64,000 nucleotides of DNA, taken from positions 124,001 through 188,000 of the forward strand of contig JACPYL010000012.1 in NCBI GenBank assembly GCA_016196065.1, in the 5' to 3' direction. This DNA is from Acidobacteriota bacterium. GTDB lineage: Bacteria > Acidobacteriota > Terriglobia > Terriglobales > Acidobacteriaceae. The notes under the pieces were generated by a model. That model searched no databases. It was not told the DNA's origin and worked only from the letters and a program-made list of their open reading frames with translations. The position numbers and the translations under genes were made by a program. This document shows positions 36,022-43,017 of the stretch, in pieces (position 1 is the stretch's first letter; each line of letters opens with the position of its first letter).

Positions 36022-36456
36022 TCAATTAATCTTGGGGTTAAGCGCAGGGTCAGACAATGATAACGCTTCCGCTTTACGACGAAGGGACGCGGCTGTTTCC
36101 TGTAACGCTTTCGCGATCAACTTGGGCGGGGTAGTCAGTACTTGTTCGGCAATCGTGTCTTGGTCTTCGGCCAACAACAATAGATAACGGCGCAGCGCTT
36201 CGAGGCCCGACTCCTTGCTACCGTGCTTCCCGTTCTTGGCGAGCCGTTTGATGTCTCTTCTGCCTTCCAATTTGCGATGACAATTGCGACAGACGACTCT
36301 CTTGAAGTCCGCATCCAGTTCCCAGGAAACGGGATGATCCGCTTCGAAACAAAAGAGATCCGATTCTGGACAGTAAAAACATCGAGTTGGATACCCCAAC
36401 TGCTTGCGGCGCATCTCCGTGCGCTTGGCTCGCGTGATGGGGTAAGGATTTTTCAC
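36022..36456 (-). CDS. HNH endonuclease of the casposon-like element
   Basis: 144 residues from GTG 36456, which overlaps the stop of the upstream gene as GTGA. The HNH core reads CFYC...FEADHPVSWELD...VVCRNCHRKLEG: two CxxC pairs for structural zinc and the catalytic DH and final H. The C-terminal half is helical. HNH nucleases accompany Cas1 and PolB in most casposons, where their role is not settled. It lies 42 bp upstream of the polymerase gene. Confidence 0.88.
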   Translation of the reverse strand: MKNPYPITRAKRTEMRRKQLGYPTRCFYCPESDLFCFEADHPVSWELDADFKRVVCRNCHRKLEGRRDIKRLAKNGKHGSKESGLEALRRYLLLLAEDQDTIAEQVLTTPPKLIAKALQETAASLRRKAEALSLSDPALNPKIN

Positions 36457-37025
36457 GCGCTCGCGTCCGGACTGACGTAAAGAGTATCGAGCTGCCCCAC
36501 GTCACCCGCTTGGCCAAGGGATAACAGCAACTCATAGTCACTAATCAGTTCATGGCCGCCAATCTTCTTCCCGCGATACTGCCCCAGAGCCGACGGCGGT
36601 TCTTTCCCCTGCAGTACGCGTAAGTACGTCGCGCGGTGTTGTCCCGCGAGCTCGCGCTCACGAGAGCCGCGTGCGTTCACCGACAAGGCTCCTCGGTCAG
36701 TTAGGATTTGCACCGTGGCGGAGTATCTGTCGCTCGCTTTTACGCGAATGCGACCGCCCGGTCGGTCCTGAATCAGTGCGTTGGGGACCAGTTTTCGCAT
36801 TGCTCTCACGGTGGTTCCCTCCGCGCGTGCGGCTCTGGTAGCTGACTTCGCTTCTCCCCGGCGGATTCGATTAAGAGCGGCAAGAACGCGTACTCTTTCT
36901 TCTTGTTGACGCCGGGAAGGGCCACGGTCGCCCTTCTTGGCTTGGTTACTTGAGCGGTGTCGTGAATGTTTGGCCTTCTGGCGCGAAGGCCGCGTCTTTC
37001 GCGAATTGGAATTTCGAGGACTCAT
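36453..37025 (-). CDS. Basic DNA-binding (HTH-like) protein of the casposon-like element
   Basis: 190 residues from ATG 37025. The first 45 are strongly basic (SRKTRPSRQKAKHSRHRSSN); a helix-turn-helix-like section follows (VLAALNRIRRGEAKSATRAARAEGTTVRAMRKLV), then a beta-rich region and a conserved-looking GKKIGGHELISD segment. It probably binds element DNA as a regulator or replication accessory; the exact role is unknown. The frame is open to 37106, but that would overlap the divergent gene. Confidence 0.7.
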   Translation of the reverse strand: MSPRNSNSRKTRPSRQKAKHSRHRSSNQAKKGDRGPSRRQQEERVRVLAALNRIRRGEAKSATRAARAEGTTVRAMRKLVPNALIQDRPGGRIRVKASDRYSATVQILTDRGALSVNARGSRERELAGQHRATYLRVLQGKEPPSALGQYRGKKIGGHELISDYELLLSLGQAGDVGQLDTLYVSPDASA

Positions 37026-37104
37026 GAGCTGAATCTCTCGTTGATTCAGCCTGCGAGCAATGAGAAAATAGAACTGTTGGCACGCTTTGGCATGAGTTTC
37101 TTCC
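37026..37104. promoter_or_regulatory. Shared divergent promoter region of the casposon-like element
   Basis: 79 bp separate the outward-facing starts of the two gene sets and must hold both promoters. No clear -35/-10 pair could be chosen by eye. The basic HTH protein encoded at its left edge is a candidate regulator. Confidence 0.45.
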
Positions 37105-37971
37105 ATGGGACATCGAGGGCCAAAACCGGTCGCAATCGGCTTAATGACGACCTGGGAATTCGAGTTCTACAAGGCCTTCCGGTCGTTGCGAGACGGAAGA
37201 TCGCTTCCCTCCCAGTCAGCTTCTCCCGCAACTGGGCTTAGCAGGCAGCAACTCCGCTCCTTCATCGGACGACTAAAGCAAATGAACCCAGACCACTATT
37301 GGCTGACGACTCAACGCCTTACGAAAGAAATGGGCTATCCTGTGACGCTCTCACGGCCACCAGTGAGCGTTCAGCTACAGTGGGCCGAACAACAGAAGGA
37401 AGAAGAAATCCGGTCTCTGGCAATGGAATTGAACCCTCCTGGCCTGCGGGCTTTGGACAGACGACGGAAGATCTGGGACGACCTGATTAGAGCTGTCACC
37501 TATGCCGCTCTTCGGAAGGCTTGCGGACGTTGGGCCCAGTTGGCGGATGTTCGGAGTTCAGGAACTACCCCGTATCCCCGACATATCGTTCGGAACGCTG
37601 CGGCGTTTCTTATGATGAAGAGAAACGAAAGGTTTCCCAAATCGACCTATGGTGACGATGCCCGCGTGGATTATTTGGCGCGCGGGATGGCTGGAGTGCT
37701 CTGCGATCTCAGCCCCATGACTGGTATTGAGCGCTTACGCAACATGCAGCACAATCGGACTGGGCCGCTCTGGGTGACGCGTGAGGGAAATCGAGAGTTA
37801 CCAGAACGCGAGCGGTATTGCGGCTGCTGGCGATGCAAGATTGAGAAATCGAGCAAGCTTACGGAATTCATGCGTTCTGGATACGACAACGGTTTGAAAG
37901 TCTTTATGGAACTCTCCGCCACCACCAAGGTTCCAGTCGAGTGGCGTGCGAAGCGTTCCCGATTGGTCTAA
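37105..37971 (+). CDS. Unknown protein encoded ahead of cas1
   Basis: 288 residues, basic and without signal or membrane segments. It has an N-terminal helix-turn-helix-like stretch (SASPATGLSRQQLRSFIGRL), a helical middle (WDDLIRAVTYAALRKACGRWAQL) and a CGCWRCK cysteine cluster near 257-263. I recognise no family. It is 82 bp upstream of cas1 in the same direction, so the two are probably one transcript. As a conserved-position partner of Cas1 and a polymerase that may need a protein primer, it is worth testing as a terminal protein or an integration cofactor. Confidence 0.7.
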   Translation: MGHRGPKPVAIGLMTTWEFEFYKAFRSLRDGRSLPSQSASPATGLSRQQLRSFIGRLKQMNPDHYWLTTQRLTKEMGYPVTLSRPPVSVQLQWAEQQKEEEIRSLAMELNPPGLRALDRRRKIWDDLIRAVTYAALRKACGRWAQLADVRSSGTTPYPRHIVRNAAAFLMMKRNERFPKSTYGDDARVDYLARGMAGVLCDLSPMTGIERLRNMQHNRTGPLWVTREGNRELPERERYCGCWRCKIEKSSKLTEFMRSGYDNGLKVFMELSATTKVPVEWRAKRSRLV

Positions 37972-38053
37972 GAGAGTTTGAAATACGAAAACGGGCCTGC
38001 CGTCTGTTCGAAGCAGCCGACAAGCCCTAACCACCAATGGAGAGTGAACTCCG

Positions 38054-39583
38054 ATGGCAGCTACGAAAACCGTACCGCAACTACCGCAATCCCACAATTC
38101 ACTAGTGCCCCGTCACGGCGTCGTAACGCTTTTTGGCTACGGCATCCAGGTCCGCGTTGATCGCGGTCACCTTCTGTTGGAGGACGGCATCGGAGCCGAG
38201 CGTTGCCAGTATCGTCTTCCGCGCGTCGGACACGGCCTTAAACGTCTAGTTGTTATCGGCTCGGACGGGAATGTTTCGTTGGCCGCGCTCCGTTGGCTGG
38301 CGGATCAAAAAGCCGCTTTCGTCATGCTGGAGCGTGACGGCTCGGTCGTGGCAGCAATTGGACCGGTTCGCCCATCTGATGCCCGACTTCGCCGCGCTCA
38401 ATCACTGGCGGGCCAATCAGGAGCTGCAATCCGGATCGCTCGGGAACTCATCGACAGAAAACTTGCCGGACAAGAGGAAGTGGCTCGTCAAAAACTGCAT
38501 GCCACGCAGATCGCCGACACAATTCACCGCTACCGATCTGAGTTGGCAGAAGCTGACACGACGGAGTCCATAAGATTAGTAGAATCGAAGGCGGCTGGTG
38601 CTTTTTGGTCTGCTTGGCGAAGCTTGCCTATTAGCTTTCCAAGAAAAGACGAGCTACGAGTTCCGGACCACTGGCGGACTTTCGGCGCACGGGTATCACC
38701 TTTGACAGGGTCCCCTCGTCTAGCGGTTAACCCACCGAACGCAATACTCAATTATCTCTACGCGATTCTCGAATCCGAATCTCGGTTGGCTGCGGCTGCT
38801 CTTGGCCTCGACCCCGGAATTGGCGTCCTACACGTAGACACCCCTGCTCGCGATAGCCTTGCCTGCGATCTCATGGAAGTTGTTCGTCCCCAAGTGGACG
38901 CATTCGTACTGGACTGGATCACTCGCGAACCTCTGAAACGAGAATGGTTCTTGGAGCAGCGGGACGGCAATTGCCGCCTTATGGCAGATCTCGCTATCCA
39001 GCTTTCTGAAACTGCGCCGACATGGAGTCGGGCGGTCGCGCCAATTGCTGAATGGGTCGCCGAGGTACTGTGGTCGCGAAGTCGGAAACCAATCGGTTCG
39101 GCTTCACTTCCTACTCGCTTGACTCAACGGCACAAACGCGAGGCGAAAGGTATGTCATCGGAGCCCTCTCCGATTCCGCACCTACAGAGGGCGAACCTTT
39201 GTCGCGGGTGCGGGAAGACAATCCGGATGGGGCGCACAAACTGTGCAGAGTGCGCAGTTGGCGCGGCGACAGAACGCCTGGCTAGTGCCTCGAGACTTGG
39301 CCGCACGGCTGCGCGCAGCCCGGCGGCACGCGCTAAGCATGCGACTTCGCGGAGGCGGCACGCGCAGGCATGCTCGGACTGGGACGCATCGACGCAGCCA
39401 GCCTGGCTTACGAGCGAAGTGTTCTTACACCAAATCCAGCCCCTGCTCTCGAACATTTCAACAACTGCGATTCGAGCACGGATTGGTGTCTCGCGCTGGT
39501 ATGCAAGCAAGATTCGAAAAGGTTATGCTTCACACCCAAGGCATTGGCAAGCTCTGGCCGAGTTGGTTGGCATCGGGATGTGA
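38054..39583 (+). CDS. cas1: Cas1 homologue (casposase-like integrase) with zinc and HTH tail
   Basis: 509 residues; Cas1 proteins of CRISPR systems are usually 300-350. ATG 38054 follows a GGAGAG site. Residues 20-100 form the N-terminal beta domain (RHGVVTLFGYG...LAALRWLADQKAAFVML). The catalytic domain has E177 (RLVESKAAGAFW), H260 (GLDPGIGVLH) and E275 (CDLMEVVRP), after NPPNAILNYLYAILESESR. From about 380 there is a CRGCG...NCAEC zinc-ribbon-like motif and at 470-505 a helix-turn-helix (ARIGVSRWYASKIRKG...HPRHWQALAELVG). Casposases carry a comparable C-terminal HTH. No cas2, effector or array is in the window. Confidence 0.93.
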   Translation: MAATKTVPQLPQSHNSLVPRHGVVTLFGYGIQVRVDRGHLLLEDGIGAERCQYRLPRVGHGLKRLVVIGSDGNVSLAALRWLADQKAAFVMLERDGSVVAAIGPVRPSDARLRRAQSLAGQSGAAIRIARELIDRKLAGQEEVARQKLHATQIADTIHRYRSELAEADTTESIRLVESKAAGAFWSAWRSLPISFPRKDELRVPDHWRTFGARVSPLTGSPRLAVNPPNAILNYLYAILESESRLAAAALGLDPGIGVLHVDTPARDSLACDLMEVVRPQVDAFVLDWITREPLKREWFLEQRDGNCRLMADLAIQLSETAPTWSRAVAPIAEWVAEVLWSRSRKPIGSASLPTRLTQRHKREAKGMSSEPSPIPHLQRANLCRGCGKTIRMGRTNCAECAVGAATERLASASRLGRTAARSPAARAKHATSRRRHAQACSDWDASTQPAWLTSEVFLHQIQPLLSNISTTAIRARIGVSRWYASKIRKGYASHPRHWQALAELVGIGM

Positions 39584-39693
39584 TCAGCATCACCGACGAA
39601 CGCCATTGTCTCACTAGAATATCCCATTGTGTTAGACTCCTGCGCTTTTTATCCAGCTCGTTCTAGACTCGAGAGAGTCTGGTTAGAAAACAT
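39584..39693. other. Candidate right end of the casposon-like element
   Basis: The 110 bp between cas1 and the next gene include TAGACTCGAGA at 39664-39674, the complement of which matches TCTCAAGTCTC at 32960-32970 in 9 of 11 positions. If these are terminal inverted repeats, the element is about 6.7 kb. The match is short and no target duplication is seen next to it. Confidence 0.3.
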
Positions 39694-42600
39694 ATGAGAG
39701 AAATCCGTGGAAGTGCCAGGTTACACATCATCGTCCTTTGGCAAGTACTGGGAGTGTCTTTGGTGACGATGCTTGGTTGTGGCGGCGGCAGCTCAGGTGG
39801 CGGTGAGCCGCCCCCACCACCGAAACCCGATTTCAGTTTGGCGGTCCAACCGACTATGCAAACTTTGGCGGCTGGAAGTTCCGTTTCTGTTTCTTTGTCC
39901 GCCACGGCACGGAACGGTTTCTCATCTCAAATCACGGTTCGAGTGACGGGACAACAAGGTGGCGTCTCAGTATCGCCTCAGAATTTCACACTCACTCCCG
40001 GCACTCCACAAACAGTTACACTTATGGCTGCTGTTAATACCCCCACGAGCAGCGCTAATGTTGATCTTTCTGGCAGTTCTGGCTCGTTGGCCCACACAGC
40101 GCAGCTAACGTTGTCGGTGAGCGGACCATATAGTGGGCCGCCGGTGCGCACTCGCTACGTGCGGACAGATGCAACAACCATTTACAGCCTCTGGTTGAAT
40201 CAGCACTGGGAAGTCTACGATCCTCCCACGGCTCGTTTCTTCGTTACCGACCCGTCTTCAAGCCATGTTTTTGTCTTGGACGATGTCACCGAGTCTGAGA
40301 TCGCCAGTATCAGCGTCCCGGGAGCCTACGGAATTGATGAATCTCCCGATCACAGCGCGCTGTACGTTGGCACGCTTATCGGAGACGTGTACGTGATTAA
40401 TCCTGTGTCGATGAAAATCACACAGCGGTACAAGGCCTCGCAAATCGGATCCAGTGGCTTTCAGGCTTGGATCGCTCTTGTTTTGGCTGACGGGCGGTTG
40501 ACACTGCTAGGGCAGCAAAACATCGTGGGCGGAGACGTTGGTTACGCTGTTTGGAATCCGTCGGACAATTCCATTAACGTATGTGTCATCGGTGCCTGCG
40601 GCGGCGGTGGTGAGGCATTCAGTTCGTCGTTCGCAACGACCGCAGATCGCACAAAGATTCTCACCGGCGGCCGGGGAGGCTTCTTTGTAATCGACCCCAG
40701 CACGCAACAAGTTAGTAGTGTTCCCGCGTTCAACGCTAGCCATATCCTGACTTCACCAGACGGAAAATACATCATTCTTCCGGGATCTAATTCCGACGCT
40801 GTTGTTTACGACGCACATACGCTCCAGCAGGTCGCTGACTTTAGCGTTGCCGGGGACGCGTCCAGCGCGTCTGGCTTCGCTGTGAGCGCGGACTCAAGCA
40901 CACTCTACACATCCGGCAACGACCACGGAGGGTTTGTTTATGCGTATAGTCTTCCCACTGGCCAAGCCCTCGGATGGACGCCGGACATGGTTGTCATCCC
41001 ACAGGGCGGTGGGTCAGCGGTCGGGCCTATTGCTACTCCCTACATGTTGGCAGTTGATGGTACGGGACTATTCGCCGGACCTCTCGAGGAAGGGGTGGGC
41101 TTCGTCGACGTGGCGACTCTGCAAGCTGCCTCTGGAGCTACGCAATTCGAGAATGGATATTTGATTCCACCAACGGGTCCAGCATCAGGCGGAACCGCAA
41201 CACAGAACGCCGACCCAAACGTGGTCGGCACGCTGCAGAGCGTATATTTCGGCTCGCAACAGGCGACCGGCCTTTCTCTCGGCCCGCAATTTACGATCAA
41301 CGCCACCAGTCCTCCGGGTCCGGCGGGTCCTGTGGATGTCTACACGTTCACAGCCGACGGCGGTATGCAATTGCTTCCGGAGGCTTTCAGTTACGGCCCG
41401 ACGATCCTCCAAGTAACGCCGAGTATGGCCACGCAGGAGGGTGGAGGAACCGGGTACATTTACGGCTATGGATTCGGTACGAACGCAAAGGGTATTCCGG
41501 CCGATTTGCAGCTCACGATGAACGGCAGTCCAGCTACTATCACTTCTTACAGTTACTTCGGCTATCCCTTTCAAGCGGCTCCATACCCCATGGAAGTTTT
41601 CACCTACACGATTCCACCGAGTGCAAGTGGAGCGAGTGATGTCACGGTCACCACCACTTCGGGAAGTGCCACTTCTCATGGGGGATTCACATACCTTCCT
41701 CCGACGCAGCAGTTTCCGTTAGCAGGCGCCGAACTAGTTCAGGGTATTTACGATCCTCATCGTGCCTTGTACTACTTTACGGACAATAGCCAAATTGACG
41801 TGTTTTCGCGTACGCAGGGAAAGTGGTTGTCGCCTATTGCGATTCCTGCCCCTCAGGGAGCGACACAGCGGCTGTGGGGAATCTCACTTTCGCCAGATGG
41901 CAGCAAGCTGGCGGTCTCTGATGCCTCGGCAGGTGTCATCTATCTCCTAAACCCATCCAATCCGGCCTCCGTGAAGACATTCACGGTGCAAGTCATTAAC
42001 CCTGCCGGCAATTTGAATCCCTGTGGGCTCGCCGTTAGCAACTCTGGGATCGTTTATTACTCTATGTTTGGTGGCGCAACAGGTTATTACAAACTCAACA
42101 CAAATAGCGGGACCATTACAAACTATGAGACCGGCCCGGCGGTTCAAGACGGCGCCTATCTGCGAGCAGCAATCACTGCTGACAATTCAACCGTGTTCTT
42201 TAACAGCATTGGATATCTTGTCAGCATTGATACCGCAACCGATGTCCTATCACTGGTCGCGGTCAAACCATTGTGCTGTGGGAACAATGAGCTGTCGCTA
42301 TCGAACAACCAGCTGCAGGTTGTATCTAGTTCATATCTTTATGACTCAGCCCTAAATGCGGAATCATTTTACGCGTTGAACGATCGTGAAATTCAGCACA
42401 TTGCCTATGCTTATGGCGCAAAGATGAGTGCTGATGGGCGGGTCGTGTTCCAGCCATCGACGAACGGGATTGACGTGCTCGACGGCAGATTAGGAAACCT
42501 GCTCCAGCGCGTTTCACTGCCTTTCCCTCTTTCAACGAACTATGATGCACTGGTCGATGACGGCCAGGACAATATTCTGATTGCAATCACGAGTGCGAAT

Positions 42601-42822
42601 GGCAGCGGAATCGCAATTGTTGATTTAAGTTCCATCCCGGAGCCGCCCGCATTGATGTACAACGGGAGCGCTTTCCAGGCACCTCGTACCACCAGTTCGG
42701 AAGAATATCCGCGAGCTTGGCAAAAACAGACCATAAGCGTTTCCACGGCGAAACGTTTCGCAACAGGGCAAGTGCGCACAGTTCCACACGTCACGAAACT
42801 ATTCCGGGCGATGACCAATTAG
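39694..42822 (+). CDS. Secreted beta-propeller/IPT lipoprotein
   Basis: 1042 residues. The signal ends in a lipobox (VTMLGC) with a Gly/Pro-rich linker. An Ig-like domain follows (LAAGSSVSVSLSATARNGFS), then YVTN-type propeller repeats (LDDVTESEIASISVPGAYGI, then ESPDHSALYVG), an IPT/TIG-like segment near 560-670 and a second propeller half. Typical of acidobacterial cell-surface proteins; ligand unknown. It lies just outside the casposon-like element, and a truncated copy of the 90-bp palindrome follows it. Confidence 0.8.
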   Translation: MREIRGSARLHIIVLWQVLGVSLVTMLGCGGGSSGGGEPPPPPKPDFSLAVQPTMQTLAAGSSVSVSLSATARNGFSSQITVRVTGQQGGVSVSPQNFTLTPGTPQTVTLMAAVNTPTSSANVDLSGSSGSLAHTAQLTLSVSGPYSGPPVRTRYVRTDATTIYSLWLNQHWEVYDPPTARFFVTDPSSSHVFVLDDVTESEIASISVPGAYGIDESPDHSALYVGTLIGDVYVINPVSMKITQRYKASQIGSSGFQAWIALVLADGRLTLLGQQNIVGGDVGYAVWNPSDNSINVCVIGACGGGGEAFSSSFATTADRTKILTGGRGGFFVIDPSTQQVSSVPAFNASHILTSPDGKYIILPGSNSDAVVYDAHTLQQVADFSVAGDASSASGFAVSADSSTLYTSGNDHGGFVYAYSLPTGQALGWTPDMVVIPQGGGSAVGPIATPYMLAVDGTGLFAGPLEEGVGFVDVATLQAASGATQFENGYLIPPTGPASGGTATQNADPNVVGTLQSVYFGSQQATGLSLGPQFTINATSPPGPAGPVDVYTFTADGGMQLLPEAFSYGPTILQVTPSMATQEGGGTGYIYGYGFGTNAKGIPADLQLTMNGSPATITSYSYFGYPFQAAPYPMEVFTYTIPPSASGASDVTVTTTSGSATSHGGFTYLPPTQQFPLAGAELVQGIYDPHRALYYFTDNSQIDVFSRTQGKWLSPIAIPAPQGATQRLWGISLSPDGSKLAVSDASAGVIYLLNPSNPASVKTFTVQVINPAGNLNPCGLAVSNSGIVYYSMFGGATGYYKLNTNSGTITNYETGPAVQDGAYLRAAITADNSTVFFNSIGYLVSIDTATDVLSLVAVKPLCCGNNELSLSNNQLQVVSSSYLYDSALNAESFYALNDREIQHIAYAYGAKMSADGRVVFQPSTNGIDVLDGRLGNLLQRVSLPFPLSTNYDALVDDGQDNILIAITSANGSGIAIVDLSSIPEPPALMYNGSAFQAPRTTSSEEYPRAWQKQTISVSTAKRFATGQVRTVPHVTKLFRAMTN

Positions 42823-42853
42823 GGCTGGCTGGAGAAAACCTCGGATCCCGAAG

Positions 42854-42908
42854 ACGGGAGGGGGTCGACAATTTTTCCCGAAGTGTACTACCCCGTCATC
42901 CGTTTGAC
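42854..42908. repeat. About 90-bp palindromic element, copy C (half)
   Basis: GTCGACAATTTTTCCCGAAG, TGTACTA and CCCCGTCATCCGTTTGAC match the complement of the right half of copy B, then the similarity stops. It lies at the right edge of the accessory block, 110 bp before valS. Confidence 0.75.
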
Positions 42909-43017
42909 CCTGCTTTTCACCCGCCTGTAAGATCAAACATTCCTCCCTTCACCAGAAATCTGCCGAGCGGGGCTTGGCTTCGATGGTTGAGGGTGGTGGT
43001 TTCTATAAAGACAAAAC

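Noticed and set aside
38250-38573. Alternative plus-frame inside cas1
   Set aside because: Shifted reading of the Cas1 gene with no motif; the Cas1 frame is continuous and carries all catalytic residues.
32986-39583. Part of a CRISPR-Cas locus
   Set aside because: No repeat-spacer array, cas2, cas4 or effector gene could be found on either strand anywhere in the window, while the polymerase and HNH genes fit a casposon.
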